Shown piece after piece: positions 1-8,967 of a DNA stretch of 64,000 nucleotides (position 1 is its first letter; each line of letters begins with the position of its first letter). This DNA comes from Acidimangrovimonas sediminis. Its GTDB lineage: Bacteria; Pseudomonadota; Alphaproteobacteria; Rhodobacterales; Rhodobacteraceae. The notes under the pieces were generated by a model. It was not told the origin of the DNA, ran no database searches, and worked only from the letters and a program-made list of their open reading frames with translations. The stretch is from contig NZ_PHSN01000010.1 in the NCBI RefSeq assembly GCF_002871005.1, forward strand, positions 124,001 to 188,000. The letters run 5' to 3'. Both the position numbers and the translations under genes were made by a program.

Positions 1-2781
1 CCACTCGCCATCCCACAGAAGCGTCACGTGGCTTTCGTCCGTCGGCTGGCCATGCAGCGCGACCACCGGCTTCTCGCCCGCCGGCCAGGTCATCTTGTCC
101 AGTTCCTGATCGACGGCCAGCATGCCGTAAAGCGGCGCCTCGAACCGGCCCGCCAGCTCGGCCGTCACCATCTCGGCGAAGCGGCCGTTGTGGCGGAAGA
201 TCGGGTAGCTGGCCTTTTCCTTCTGCATCGTCACCACGTCACCAAGCTCCACCACCCCCTTGCCACCGGGCAGCGCGTTGGCGGGAATCGGGGTGGAAAG
301 GAACGCCGGATTCACCACCCGGTCCTTCTTGGCCAGCTCGACGATGATCGGAATCGGCTGGCGCCCCGCGCCGCGGTGGGAATAGCCGATCGTCGTCATC
401 CCGTTCAGGATCTTGAGCGTGTCGAACACGTCGGCATCCTGCACGTGGTAGAATTCCAGGTTGTCGGTGGACAGCGTCGCGCGCATCCGGTCGGGCTGAT
501 TGCGGAAACTGTCGTCCACATCCACGATGAAGGGCACCTTGCGGAACGCCTCCTCGATCTTGCGGGCGGCATCGCGACGGACCTCGGGCGTCGGCCCGTA
601 GACCTCGGCCAGAAGGGTGGAGATCACCGGCGGGCCGGGCGGGGGCTCGACCGTCTTCAGCCGCGCGCTCTCGGGCAGCTTCAGCGCGTTCAGCTTCTCG
701 CGGATCTCGAGCGCGATCTGGTGCGAGGTCCGGTCCCGGTCGCCCTTGGGTGACAGGTTGATCTGCACTTCGCCTTCGTTCGGGTCGCCACGCAGGTAAT
801 AATGCCGGACAAGCCCGTTGAAATCGAAGGGCGCCGCCGTGCCCGCATGAGTCTGGGCCGAGACGACCTCGGGGATCTGCATCACCGCGTCGGCCACTCG
901 CTGCGCCACGCCGTCGGTGGTTTCCACCGCCGTCCCCGCGGGCATGTCGATCACCACCGACAGCTCCGACTTGTTGTCGAAGGGCAGCAGTTTCACCGTG
1001 ACGTGCTTGGTATAGAGCAGCCCGAGCGAGCCGAAGCTGAGCACCACGGTGACCAGCAGGAACGTGAGCGCCCTGCCCTTCGTCTTCAGCACGGGCCGCG
1101 CGACGGCGGCATAGGCCCGGCCCAGACGCCCGCCGGGCTGGCCGCCTCCGTCGCCCCCGTGGCTGTCATCATGACCATGCCCGGTCATCGGTGCGCGCCC
1201 CGCGACCTTGACCATCAGCCAGGGCGTGATGATCACCGCGACGAAGAAGGAAAAGATCATCGCGGCCGAGGCGACCGAGGGGATCGGGCTCATGTACGGC
1301 CCCATCAGGCCGGAGACGAACAGCATGGGCAACAAGGCTGCGACCACGGTCAGCGTCGCCACGATGGTGGGGTTGCCGACCTCGGCCACCGCCTCGATCG
1401 CCGCCTGGATGCGCGGTTTCCCCCGGTCCAGCGCCCAGTGCCGGGCGATGTTCTCGATCACCACGATGGCATCGTCGACCAGGATCCCGATCGAGAAGAT
1501 CAGCGCAAACAGGCTGACCCGGTTCAGCGTGTAACCCATGATCCACGCGGCAAAGAGGGTGAGCAGGATCGTCACCGGGATCACCACCGCGACCACGATG
1601 GATTCGCGCCAGCCCACCGCCAGAAGCACCAGGCCGATAATCGAGATCGTGGCGAGCCCGAGGTGGAACAGAAGCTCGTTCGCCTTCTCGTTCGCGGAAT
1701 GGCCGTAGTTGCGCGTCACCTCGACCTTCACGGTGTCGGGGATCAGGCGCCCCTCAAGCCCCTGCACCATCTGCAGGATCTGGTCGGCCACGACCACGGC
1801 ATTCGACCCCGCGCGCTTGGCCACGGCAAGCGTCACCGCCGGGGCCCGCGTCACCTTGCCGTCAGGCCCGCGCATGACGTTGGAGACGATGGCGTCCGAC
1901 GTGTTCGGCACGAACGTCACGTTTGCAACGTCGCGCACGTAGACCGGTCGGCCATCCCGTGCCGTCAAAAGCAGATTTGCGATCTCGGCCGGCGCGGTCA
2001 GGGTCTGGCCCGCCACCAGGTCGACCTGTTGCCCCCCCTCGCGCACGCGGCCCGTCGACAGCGCCTCGTTCGCGCCTTTTACCTTGGCGGCAAGCTGTTG
2101 CAGCGTGATGCCGTAAAGCGCCAGCTTCTCGGGTTCGGGCGCGATGCGGATCGCGTCCGGCGCCTCGCCCACGATGTAGGAGAGGCCCACGTTGTCGATC
2201 TTGGCGACCTCGGTGCGCAACGCGCGGGCGATGCGGGTCAGGTCGTTCGCGCTGACATGCGCGCCGGGCTTCGGTGTCAGCGTCAGCGACACGATCGCCA
2301 CGTCGTTGATGCCACGCCCCACGATCAGGGGTTCGGGAATGCCCACCGGGATCCGGTCGAGGTTTGCGCGCACCTTGTCATGCACCCGCAGGATCGCCGC
2401 GTCGGCCGAGGTGCCCACCTGGAAGCGCGCGGTGACCATCGCGTAGTCGTCGCGGGTCTGGGAATAGACGTGGTCGACGCCGGCGATGCCCTTGACGATG
2501 GTTTCCATCGGCTCGGTAACCAGCTTGACCGCATCCGCGGCCTTCAGCCCGGGCGCCTGGATATGAATGTCGACCAGCGGGACCGAGATCTGCGGCTCTT
2601 CCTCGCGCGGCAGGCTCATCAGCGCAACGATCCCCACAGCCAGCGCCGCGATGATGAACAGCGGCGTCAGCGGCGACAGGATGAAGCCCCGCGTCAGCCG
2701 CCCGGCAAGGCCGAGGCGCACCGGCGCCGCGGCGTCGCCACTCGGGGGACGGGTCGGGTCGTGCATGTCGGGCGTACTCAT
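1..2781 (-). CDS. RND efflux transporter permease subunit (3' end off the window)
   Basis: Inner-membrane proton-driven pump of the RND superfamily, expected to export drugs or other amphiphiles together with the adjacent adaptor and an outer-membrane channel. 927 codons are visible; the family is usually about 1,040-1,060 residues, so roughly the last 120 lie past the left edge. The first transmembrane segment (about residues 33-50) is followed by the porter domain. The TM4 motif GILVDDAIVVIEN is present, with the proton-relay pair Asp436-Asp437. This favours the HAE (hydrophobe/amphiphile) branch over heavy-metal exporters, but I cannot name the substrate. The ATG overlaps the adaptor's stop codon in an ATGA junction, so the two are translationally coupled. 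Confidence 0.93.
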   Translation of the reverse strand, partial: MSTPDMHDPTRPPSGDAAAPVRLGLAGRLTRGFILSPLTPLFIIAALAVGIVALMSLPREEEPQISVPLVDIHIQAPGLKAADAVKLVTEPMETIVKGIAGVDHVYSQTRDDYAMVTARFQVGTSADAAILRVHDKVRANLDRIPVGIPEPLIVGRGINDVAIVSLTLTPKPGAHVSANDLTRIARALRTEVAKIDNVGLSYIVGEAPDAIRIAPEPEKLALYGITLQQLAAKVKGANEALSTGRVREGGQQVDLVAGQTLTAPAEIANLLLTARDGRPVYVRDVANVTFVPNTSDAIVSNVMRGPDGKVTRAPAVTLAVAKRAGSNAVVVADQILQMVQGLEGRLIPDTVKVEVTRNYGHSANEKANELLFHLGLATISIIGLVLLAVGWRESIVVAVVIPVTILLTLFAAWIMGYTLNRVSLFALIFSIGILVDDAIVVIENIARHWALDRGKPRIQAAIEAVAEVGNPTIVATLTVVAALLPMLFVSGLMGPYMSPIPSVASAAMIFSFFVAVIITPWLMVKVAGRAPMTGHGHDDSHGGDGGGQPGGRLGRAYAAVARPVLKTKGRALTFLLVTVVLSFGSLGLLYTKHVTVKLLPFDNKSELSVVIDMPAGTAVETTDGVAQRVADAVMQIPEVVSAQTHAGTAAPFDFNGLVRHYYLRGDPNEGEVQINLSPKGDRDRTSHQIALEIREKLNALKLPESARLKTVEPPPGPPVISTLLAEVYGPTPEVRRDAARKIEEAFRKVPFIVDVDDSFRNQPDRMRATLSTDNLEFYHVQDADVFDTLKILNGMTTIGYSHRGAGRQPIPIIVELAKKDRVVNPAFLSTPIPANALPGGKGVVELGDVVTMQKEKASYPIFRHNGRFAEMVTAELAGRFEAPLYGMLAVDQELDKMTWPAGEKPVVALHGQPTDESHVTLLWDGEW

Positions 2782-3764
2782 TTCTCGGCCACCACCACTC
2801 GGTCGCCCGGCTCCAGCCCCGACAGGATCTCGACCATCTTCGTTCCGTCGATTTCATCATGGCTGCCGGGCACGACGGTGCGCAGCACCTCGCCCCCATC
2901 TTCGGCCACGGTGACATAATCGAGGCCGAGCCGGGTGATCAGCGCGGCCTCCGGCACCATCAGCGCCTGCCGCTTGCCCACCGGCAGCTTGACCAGGACG
3001 CGGGCACCGACGAAGCGGTCCGGAAGGTCCCTGACCTCGACATCGGCGGTCACGCGCCCGCCCTGGATCAGCGGGTAGATCTTGGCCAGCGTGCCGGTCG
3101 TGGCCCCCTCCGGCGTCTCTATCTGGATCGTCGCCCCCTGCTCGAGAAACGGCGCGTGGCGTTCGGGCACCGCGAGCCGCAGGAAGAAGCCGCCCCCCGC
3201 CACCATCGCGACCGTCTCGCCCGGGGTGATGACCGAGCCCTTGGCGACCGGCACGGTCAGGATCTTGCCCGAGATCGGCGCAAGCACCCTGCCCTCGTCC
3301 GACTGCTGCACGACGACCTGCCGCTGTGCCGTGGTCGCGGCGATCTGATTGGTCAGCACGTCGACCTGGGTCTGCAACTGGTCGAGCTGCTGCACCGTGC
3401 TGACACCGCGCGCCTTCAGCTCCTCCCCGCGCTTCAGCTCGGCCTGGGCGTTGGTCAGCTGCGCGTTCAGTGCCTTCAGCTGGGCGTCGAAGGAACTCAG
3501 CTGGTAGTTGAGTTTCTGGTCGACGATATGGCCGATCTCCTGCCCCGCCGTAACCTGGTCATTCTCGGTCACCGTGAGCGCGACAAGGGTTCCGCCGATT
3601 CGGGCCCGCGCCGGAACGTCGTCCTTCGGCTCGATCTCGCCGTAGACCGCCTTCCAGTCGGTGACGATCACGGGCGCCAGCGGCGCAAGTTCGGCCGCCG
3701 GGGCGGAAAGCGGCACCAGAAGCGGCGCTGCAGCAAGGGCAAGAGCGGTCAACAGCGATCGCAT
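2778..3764 (-). CDS. RND efflux periplasmic adaptor (membrane fusion protein, HlyD/AcrA family)
   Basis: Periplasmic adaptor linking the RND permease to an outer-membrane channel; 328 residues. The signal peptide starts MRSLLTALALAAAPLLV and ends near APAAE, so it is exported but has no obvious lipobox. A first lipoyl half (about 45-85), a coiled-coil hairpin rich in Gln, Leu and Ala (about 85-140), a second lipoyl half and a beta-barrel follow in the usual order. I chose the ATG at 3764 because it begins the signal peptide and has GGAAGGAT just upstream; a longer frame to 3821 would bury the signal peptide. First gene of a two-gene operon with the permease. Confidence 0.92.
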   Translation of the reverse strand: MRSLLTALALAAAPLLVPLSAPAAELAPLAPVIVTDWKAVYGEIEPKDDVPARARIGGTLVALTVTENDQVTAGQEIGHIVDQKLNYQLSSFDAQLKALNAQLTNAQAELKRGEELKARGVSTVQQLDQLQTQVDVLTNQIAATTAQRQVVVQQSDEGRVLAPISGKILTVPVAKGSVITPGETVAMVAGGGFFLRLAVPERHAPFLEQGATIQIETPEGATTGTLAKIYPLIQGGRVTADVEVRDLPDRFVGARVLVKLPVGKRQALMVPEAALITRLGLDYVTVAEDGGEVLRTVVPGSHDEIDGTKMVEILSGLEPGDRVVVAEK

Positions 3765-4127
3765 GACATCATCCTTCCAGGTGCGGGCAACACCGCGCGA
3801 CCGCGGCGATCCCTTGCACAAATACTATTCCATTTTGTGAATATGATTTGAGTGCCGGAATTTCAAGCCTCTCCTCCCCCGCAGATGCGTACGCGTGGCC
3901 CGCGCCTGAACCTGCGTCGGGCCCCGGCGTGGGTCACGCTGGACGGATCACGCTATCACGCCGGATCACGATCTCATGACCCCGTGGCAAAGTCTGGATC
4001 AGGTTGGTGCGAAACCGAAGAACTTTCCGCGCGGGAGGGCAACGGCCGCATGCAAGGCGGTGCTGCCTCCCGACGTGAAAACCGGCGGTATGAAAACCGG
4101 CGGCGTGATCGGTGGATCATGTGGGAA
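3765..4127. other. intergenic region between efflux adaptor and tRNA-Pro
   Basis: No gene is convincing here. The left part holds the efflux promoter and operator. Further right, a 15-bp unit beginning TGAAAACCGGCGG occurs twice in tandem (4076-4105). Near 3950-3985 the words GGATCACG and ATCACG recur without forming a clear palindrome. Short open frames crossing this region show no recognisable protein and run through the tRNA, so I left them out. Confidence 0.6.
3817..3866 (-). promoter_or_regulatory. sigma70-like promoter with overlapping inverted-repeat operator for the RND operon
   Basis: Reading toward the adaptor gene: TTGAAA (3866-3861), a 17-bp spacer, then TATTCA (3843-3838). A perfect inverted repeat CACAAA-N11-TTTGTG occupies 3817-3839, overlapping the -10 and the expected start site. 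The block is AT-rich against a GC-rich background. This geometry is typical of a repressor operator (TetR or MarR type), but no regulator gene lies beside it inside the window. Confidence 0.6.
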
Positions 4128-4204
4128 TGGTCGGGGCGGCGAGATTCGAACTCACGACCTTCTGTACCCAAAACAGACGCGCTACCAGGCTGCGCTACGC
4201 CCCG
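4128..4204 (-). tRNA. tRNA-Pro (anticodon TGG)
   Basis: On the minus strand the 7-bp acceptor stem CGGGGCG/CGCCCCG closes a complete cloverleaf. The anticodon arm TCTGT-TTTGGGT-ACAGA gives anticodon TGG, decoding proline CCA and related codons. The T-arm carries GTTCGAATC, and the CCA end is encoded (4130-4128). Length is 77 nt. It lies 41 bp downstream of the DUF192 gene on the same strand. Confidence 0.95.
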
Positions 4205-4245
4205 ACGGCGCCTGCATACAAGGGAAGCCGGGCGGAGGAAAGCGC

Positions 4246-4752
4246 CTAACGCGCGTCGCAGCGCCAGAGTGCCGCAGATTGCGGCATGACGCCGGCCCGC
4301 ATCTGCGCGCCGACCCTCAGGCCGGCGTGGGCGGCGGCGCCACCGTTCACCTCGAGCACCGCGAAAACCTTGTCACCGCCGAAGATCGGCGTATCGTCCA
4401 TCGGCTTTGCCTTCTCGGCGATCCGTGTCACCCGGCCCGCCCGGTCGAGAAACACCATGTCGAGCGGGATCAGCGTGTTATGCATCCAGAACGAGACCGA
4501 CTGCGGCGTGCCGAAAAGGAACAGCATCCCCGCATCCGCATCGAGATGCCGAACGTTCATCAGGCCCCGCGTCCTCTCGTCGTCGGTGCGGGCATATTTG
4601 ACCTGAAAGGCCACGACCGGTGTGCCCGCGCCGGTACCGGAGCGGAACTCCACCCGGCCAGGAGCACAGCCCGCCTGGGCTGCAACTCCTTGCCAGATAA
4701 GGATGAAAGCCGAAACCGTCGCGACGCGAAGCCAGCGCGGAAGCGCCGTCAC
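4246..4752 (-). CDS. DUF192 family exported protein
   Basis: Small exported protein of the DUF192 family (168 residues); function unknown. It has an N-terminal hydrophobic signal (about residues 8-25). The family block follows: ARTDDERTRGLMN, then MLFLFGTPQSVSFWMHNTLIPLDMVF, and a C-terminal VLEVNGGAAAHAGLRVG. The GTG start at 4752 overlaps the stop of the cold-shock gene (GTGA), so it is probably made by translational coupling; no independent ribosome-binding site is visible. The cold-shock/DUF192 pairing recurs in Rhodobacterales to my knowledge, but no shared function is established. Confidence 0.88.
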   Translation of the reverse strand: MTALPRWLRVATVSAFILIWQGVAAQAGCAPGRVEFRSGTGAGTPVVAFQVKYARTDDERTRGLMNVRHLDADAGMLFLFGTPQSVSFWMHNTLIPLDMVFLDRAGRVTRIAEKAKPMDDTPIFGGDKVFAVLEVNGGAAAHAGLRVGAQMRAGVMPQSAALWRCDAR

Positions 4753-5348
4753 GCGGAATTCTCGCTCGAGGTCTCGTCGGAGCTCTCATGAGAACTTTCG
4801 TGGGAGCCTGCATGGGCAGGCTCGCGCAGCGCGGCCTCCCACGAGGTCACCTGCGTCGCCATCCGGCCGCGGCGGCCCTCTATGATGCGCAGTCCGATCG
4901 CCTCGCCCGGCTGCAGGTCGGCAAAGCCCGACATCCGCAGAACTTCGATATGGACGAACACGTCCTCCGACCGGCCGAACACGTTGGCAAAGCCGAAGCC
5001 CTTGCCCTTGTCGAACCACTTCACCCGCGCAGGTTCCAGCGGCTGATCTGCCGGATCGGGCATCGCATCGCCCGCCAGATCGTCGAGAACTCCCTGCCCG
5101 GCCACGGGCTCGGGCGGTTCGATCGTCAGAACTTCGGTCGCCTGGGCCCCACGTTGCGTCTGTTGCACCCGGACCGCGATCCCCGCGCCGTCCGCGACGG
5201 AGCTCTGGCCGAAGTTGCGCAGAACGTTCGCATGGAGCAGGATATCCGGGCCGCCGTCGTCGGCCACGATGAAGCCGAATCCCTTTACGGGATCGAACCA
5301 CTTAACGCGGCCGTGAACCTCTTGCGGGGCCGTGCCTTCTTCGGTCAT
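4749..5348 (-). CDS. cold-shock protein with two cold-shock domains
   Basis: Predicted single-stranded nucleic-acid-binding protein, 199 residues. Two cold-shock domains are clear. The first is at about residues 12-75, with VKWFDPVKGFGFI (RNP1) and DILLHANVL (RNP2). The second is at about 107-170, with VKWFDKGKGFGFANV and DVFVHIEVL. They are joined by an acidic Pro/Asp-rich linker. The last 25 residues are an unusual tail rich in Ser, Glu and His (HESSHESSDETSS). The 123-bp stretch upstream to pdxH is long enough for the structured leader often seen on cold-shock mRNAs, but I could not define one. Confidence 0.92.
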   Translation of the reverse strand: MTEEGTAPQEVHGRVKWFDPVKGFGFIVADDGGPDILLHANVLRNFGQSSVADGAGIAVRVQQTQRGAQATEVLTIEPPEPVAGQGVLDDLAGDAMPDPADQPLEPARVKWFDKGKGFGFANVFGRSEDVFVHIEVLRMSGFADLQPGEAIGLRIIEGRRGRMATQVTSWEAALREPAHAGSHESSHESSDETSSENSA

Positions 5349-5471
5349 CTTGTTCTTCGCTTCCCCAAAATCTTGCCCATCCCCCGGGCCCGAGTTGTCG
5401 CAATTGCATTGGTGAATTCAAGCACAAAATTTCACCATGCAAAGACCAGTGCATTTCACGAAGCGTGAAAT

Positions 5472-6077
5472 TCAGGGGTTCAGACGCTGAATATTCCACG
5501 CATCTTCAAGGTGTTCCCGACGCCAGCGGAACCGGTCATGAAGCCGGAACGCACCGTCCGCCCAGAACTCTATCTCGAGCGGCCGCAGCCGGTAGCCTCC
5601 CCAGAAGGGAGGCCGTGTCGGAGCCGATCCCTTTTCGGCAGTGACCCTGGCGACCTCGGCCATCAGGGCCATGCGCGAGGGTAGCGGCTCGGACTGGCGG
5701 GACGCCCACGCTCCGAGCCGGCTCTTGAGCGATCTGGACGCATAATACGCGTCGGCCTGCGGACCATCCTCGCGTTCAAGGGTTCCACGCACCCTGATCT
5801 GGCGCCTCAGGCTCTTCGAGTGTAGCACGAACGCGGCCTTCCCGGCAGCATCGATTTCACGAGCCTTCACACTCTCGTAATTGGTGTAAAAGACGAAGGC
5901 GTCGGCCTCGATCTCCTTGAGCAGCACCATCCGCACGTTGGGCAGGCCATCGGGATCCACGGTCGCCAGCGCAATCGCGTTCGGGTCGTTCGGTTCCTGC
6001 GTCTCGGCCTCCGCCAGCCAACGCGCCGCCAGCGCGAAGGGGTCGTCGCCCGCGAAGATGCCGCTTCTGTCCACCAT
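5472..6077 (-). CDS. pdxH: pyridoxamine 5'-phosphate oxidase
   Basis: FMN-dependent oxidase that converts pyridoxine or pyridoxamine 5'-phosphate to pyridoxal phosphate, the last step of vitamin B6 synthesis and salvage. 201 residues, normal length. Recognisable blocks are [38 protein letters not shown], the [11 protein letters not shown] segment, [15 protein letters not shown] and the C-terminal [11 protein letters not shown] and WNIQRLNP. It is transcribed divergently from fabI, with 236 bp between the two start codons. Confidence 0.95.
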   Translation of the reverse strand: MVDRSGIFAGDDPFALAARWLAEAETQEPNDPNAIALATVDPDGLPNVRMVLLKEIEADAFVFYTNYESVKAREIDAAGKAAFVLHSKSLRRQIRVRGTLEREDGPQADAYYASRSLKSRLGAWASRQSEPLPSRMALMAEVARVTAEKGSAPTRPPFWGGYRLRPLEIEFWADGAFRLHDRFRWRREHLEDAWNIQRLNP

Positions 6078-6313
6078 GGCTCACCTCTCGCAAAAGACCG
6101 CCGTAGCGGATCGCCCGCGCCCATACAAGTGACGTCGCTGCCGCTGCGCAAGACCCCGCCACAGCGCCGCCCCAACCGCCCGCAAACAGGCCGCGAGAGG
6201 GCCGTGGCGCCCGCCCCGGGCCCGCCCGGCGGGCCGCCGCTCTGGCCCTTGATGCGGCGCGCGTCATCGCCTACAGGAATGCGACACGCGCAAAGGTCGG
6301 CGAGGGACAAGGC

Positions 6314-7135
6314 ATGCCAAATGGGCTGATGGAGGGGAAGCGGGGCCTGATCATGGGTCTTGCGAACGACAAGTCGATTGCCTGGGGCATCGCCAAGGCT
6401 TTATCCGACCAGGGGGCCGAGATCGCCCTGTCGTACCAGGGTGAAGCACTGAAGAAGCGGGTCACCCCGCTGGCCGAACAGATCGGCACGTCGGTGATGG
6501 TCGAATGCGACGTGACCGACGCGGACTCGCTCGACACGCTGTTCGATACGCTAAAGTCCGAATGGGGCGCGATCGACTTTGTCGTCCACGCGATCGGCTT
6601 TTCCGACAAGAACGAGCTGCGCGGGCGCTACGTCGACACCTCGCGCGACAACTTCCGCACCACGATGGACATCTCGGTGTTCTCCTTCACCGCGATCTGC
6701 AAGCGCGCAGCGGAACTGATGCCGGCGGGCGGCAGCCTGCTGACGCTGACCTATTACGGCGCCGAACAGGTCATGCCGCATTACAACGTCATGGGCGTGG
6801 CCAAGGCGGCGCTCGAGGCTTCGGTGATGTACATCGCCGAGGACCTGGGCAAGCTGGGCATCCGCTGCAACGCGATCTCGGCCGGGCCGATCAAGACGCT
6901 TGCGGCAAGCGGGATCGGCGACTTCCGCTACATCATGAAGTGGAACGAGCTGAACTCGCCGCTGCGGCGCAACGTCACGCAGGAAGAGGTCGGCAAGGCT
7001 GCGCTCTACCTGCTGTCGGATCTCGGCTCGGGCACGACGGGCGAAACGCTGCATGTCGACGCGGGCTACCACGTGGTCGGGATGAAGGCGGTCGACGCCC
7101 CCGACATCGACGCGGTCACCGGCCGCAAGGAGTGA
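6314..7135 (+). CDS. fabI: enoyl-[acyl-carrier-protein] reductase (NADH)
   Basis: Catalyses the final NADH-dependent reduction in each cycle of type II fatty acid synthesis in the cytoplasm. 273 residues. The N-terminal GLANDKSIAWGIAKAL is the FabI nucleotide-binding signature, and the catalytic pair is Tyr157 and Lys164 (YNVMGVAK), the FabI spacing. The ATG at 6314 follows GAGGGACAAGGC. FabI is the target of triclosan-type inhibitors. The next gene starts 47 bp downstream on the same strand. Confidence 0.96.
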   Translation: MPNGLMEGKRGLIMGLANDKSIAWGIAKALSDQGAEIALSYQGEALKKRVTPLAEQIGTSVMVECDVTDADSLDTLFDTLKSEWGAIDFVVHAIGFSDKNELRGRYVDTSRDNFRTTMDISVFSFTAICKRAAELMPAGGSLLTLTYYGAEQVMPHYNVMGVAKAALEASVMYIAEDLGKLGIRCNAISAGPIKTLAASGIGDFRYIMKWNELNSPLRRNVTQEEVGKAALYLLSDLGSGTTGETLHVDAGYHVVGMKAVDAPDIDAVTGRKE

Positions 7136-7182
7136 GCCGCGGCTGACGCACCCGCGGCGGGAGGAGGCGCGGAAAGAACGCC

Positions 7183-7779
7183 ATGAGCATCGCAAGCCTT
7201 CTGGCCTTCAACCTGGCGATCCTGGGTGCGCTCTGCGTCCCCGGCCCCGCCCTGCTGTCGCTGCTGCGCCAGTCGCTGATCCGGGGCCGGCCCGCGGCGC
7301 TGGCCACCGCCGCGGGGCTTGCCACCGCCGCAACGCTCTGGAGCCTTGCCGCGATCGTCGGGCTGTCGGCCCTTTTCGCGCTGGTGCCCTGGGCCTATGC
7401 TGCGATCAAGCTGGCGGGGGCGGCCTACCTTGGCTGTATCGCGGTCGCGCTGTGGCGCGGGGCGCGCGATCCGCTGCCCGCGGCGGTGCCCTCGCACGGA
7501 CGCAGCTTTCGCTTCGGCCTGCTGTCCAACCTGTCGAACCCCAAGGCCGTCTTCTTCATCGCCGCGATCTTTTCCACCGTCTTCCCGGTGATGCCGCGCG
7601 GCGAGACGGCGGCGTTCGTGCTGGCGAACCACTTCGCGCTGGAACTGGCGTGGTATTCCGCCGCCGCCCTGATGCTGACCACGGCGCCGGTAAGCGCCGC
7701 CTATCTGCGGGCCAAGGCCTGGATCGACCGGACGAGCGCCGTGATCCTCGGGCTCATCGCCGTCCGCACCGCCACCTGA
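7183..7779 (+). CDS. LysE/RhtB family amino-acid exporter
   Basis: Inner-membrane protein of 198 residues with the LysE/RhtB pattern: an N-terminal hydrophobic segment running into [11 protein letters not shown] (the family's PGP signature), a long hydrophobic middle and the conserved [17 protein letters not shown] block. Members export amino acids or small derivatives; the substrate here is unknown. The ATG is preceded by a GGAGGAGG stretch. It ends 10 bp before gpt, so the two are probably co-transcribed. Confidence 0.88.
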   Translation: MSIASLLAFNLAILGALCVPGPALLSLLRQSLIRGRPAALATAAGLATAATLWSLAAIVGLSALFALVPWAYAAIKLAGAAYLGCIAVALWRGARDPLPAAVPSHGRSFRFGLLSNLSNPKAVFFIAAIFSTVFPVMPRGETAAFVLANHFALELAWYSAAALMLTTAPVSAAYLRAKAWIDRTSAVILGLIAVRTAT

Positions 7780-7789
7780 GGAGCACGCC

Positions 7790-8296
7790 ATGTCCGACCG
7801 TCTGCCGCATGAAAAGGGGTTCCATGTTTCCTGGGACCAGATCCACCGCGATGCCCGCGCGCTCGCCTGGCGGCTGGATGGCCAGGGGCCGGGCGACGGC
7901 GGCTGGCATGCCGTGGTCGCGATCACGCGCGGCGGCATGGCGCCCGCGATGATCGTCGCGCGCGAGCTCGACATCCGCCTCGTCGACACGATCTCGGTCA
8001 AGTCCTACAACCACCAGACCCAGGCCGAGCCGCGCGTCATCAAGGCCCCGCAGGCCGAGCTGATGGGCGCCGACGGCGAGGGGGTGCTGGTGGTCGATGA
8101 CCTGGTCGATACGGGAAAGACGCTGGAACTGGTGCGCAAACTTTATCCCAAGGCGCATTTCGCCACCGTCTACGCAAAGCCGCAGGGCCGCGAGATGGTC
8201 GATACCTTCATCACCGAAGTCAGCCAGGACACCTGGATCTTCTTCCCCTGGGACATGGCGCTGCAATATGTCGAGCCGTTCCGGGGCAAGGACTGA
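7790..8296 (+). CDS. gpt: xanthine phosphoribosyltransferase
   Basis: Purine salvage enzyme that joins xanthine (and usually guanine) to PRPP. 168 residues, the usual length. It carries [19 protein letters not shown] near the N terminus and the PRPP-binding loop [13 protein letters not shown] in the middle, plus TWIFFPWDM near the C terminus as in proteobacterial Gpt. A GAGG ribosome-binding site sits just before the ATG. The DUF2127 gene begins 10 bp downstream. Confidence 0.93.
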   Translation: MSDRLPHEKGFHVSWDQIHRDARALAWRLDGQGPGDGGWHAVVAITRGGMAPAMIVARELDIRLVDTISVKSYNHQTQAEPRVIKAPQAELMGADGEGVLVVDDLVDTGKTLELVRKLYPKAHFATVYAKPQGREMVDTFITEVSQDTWIFFPWDMALQYVEPFRGKD

Positions 8297-8306
8297 GAAC
8301 CCGCCG

Positions 8307-8804
8307 ATGCCCGCGGGCCATCTCGACCGTCTGGCACGCTGGCTGCACGGATCCTACCTGTTCGGGTTGGGGATGCAGGCACTGATCGGCTCGGTGCAGT
8401 TCGTCGCGGCGCTGGTGCTGATCGGCGCGCAGATGACCGACGAGATGGCCGAGCTTGCACACTGGACCTCGCGGATGATGGCGACGCAGACCCCGGACCC
8501 GCTGGCCGCGCGGGCGCTGCGGGCGCTACATGAATTCTCGGTCCATCCGCATACCTTCTGGTCGGTCTACCTGCTGGGCCACGGCATCCTGAACCTCGGG
8601 GTGGTGGTGGCGCTGCTGGCGCGCAAGCACTGGGCCTACCCCGCGTCGATCCTCGTGCTGGTGGCCTTCATCGTCTACCAGATGTGGGACTTTTCCCTGA
8701 CCCATGCGCCGGTGCTGATCCTGCTGTCGCTGTTCGACCTGGCCGTGATCGGGCTGGTCTGGCGGGAATGGCGCGAAGTCCGGGAGCGCGGCGCCGAGAG
8801 ATGA
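8307..8804 (+). CDS. DUF2127 family membrane protein
   Basis: Predicted inner-membrane protein of 165 residues with four hydrophobic segments and the DUF2127 layout: WLHGSYLFGLGMQALIGS at the start, FSVHPHTFWSVYLLGHGILN in the middle and MWDFSLTHAPVLILLSLFDL near the end. The function of the family is unknown. The ATG at 8307, ten bases past the gpt stop, is the first start consistent with the family N terminus; the open frame continues upstream only as an out-of-frame shadow of gpt. Followed directly by the 3'-end repeat element (copy A). Confidence 0.85.
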   Translation: MPAGHLDRLARWLHGSYLFGLGMQALIGSVQFVAALVLIGAQMTDEMAELAHWTSRMMATQTPDPLAARALRALHEFSVHPHTFWSVYLLGHGILNLGVVVALLARKHWAYPASILVLVAFIVYQMWDFSLTHAPVLILLSLFDLAVIGLVWREWREVRERGAER

Positions 8805-8844
8805 CTTGGCGGCGGGGGGGCACACCCCCGTACCCGCCGCATCC

Positions 8845-8896
8845 GCGGGGGTTTCACACCCCCGCACCCCCGTGGGATATTTCCACTCAGAAGAAA
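8845..8896 (+). repeat. dispersed 3'-end element, copy A (hairpin plus GGGATATTT / CAGAAGAAA)
   Basis: Hairpin GCGGGGG (8845-8851) / CCCCCGC (8859-8865), then a C-rich spacer, GGGATATTT and CTCAGAAGAAAG. It lies 40 bp after the DUF2127 stop codon, in the same orientation as that gene. Three more copies occur in the window at 14864-14913, 30691-30735 and 51529-51581. It may act as a transcription terminator whose T-tract is reduced to ATATTT. Confidence 0.7.
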
Positions 8897-8967
8897 GAAA
8901 GGAAGCGGGGCTTTCGGCGGGTCGGGCGCTGCGCTACCGTCGCGCGGATTTGCCCTGGAGACCGACG

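Noticed and set aside
802-2919. Plus-strand open frame of 705 codons opposite the RND permease
   Set aside because: Translation is a His/Asp/Arg-rich shadow; the minus strand encodes a complete RND sequence with transmembrane motifs.
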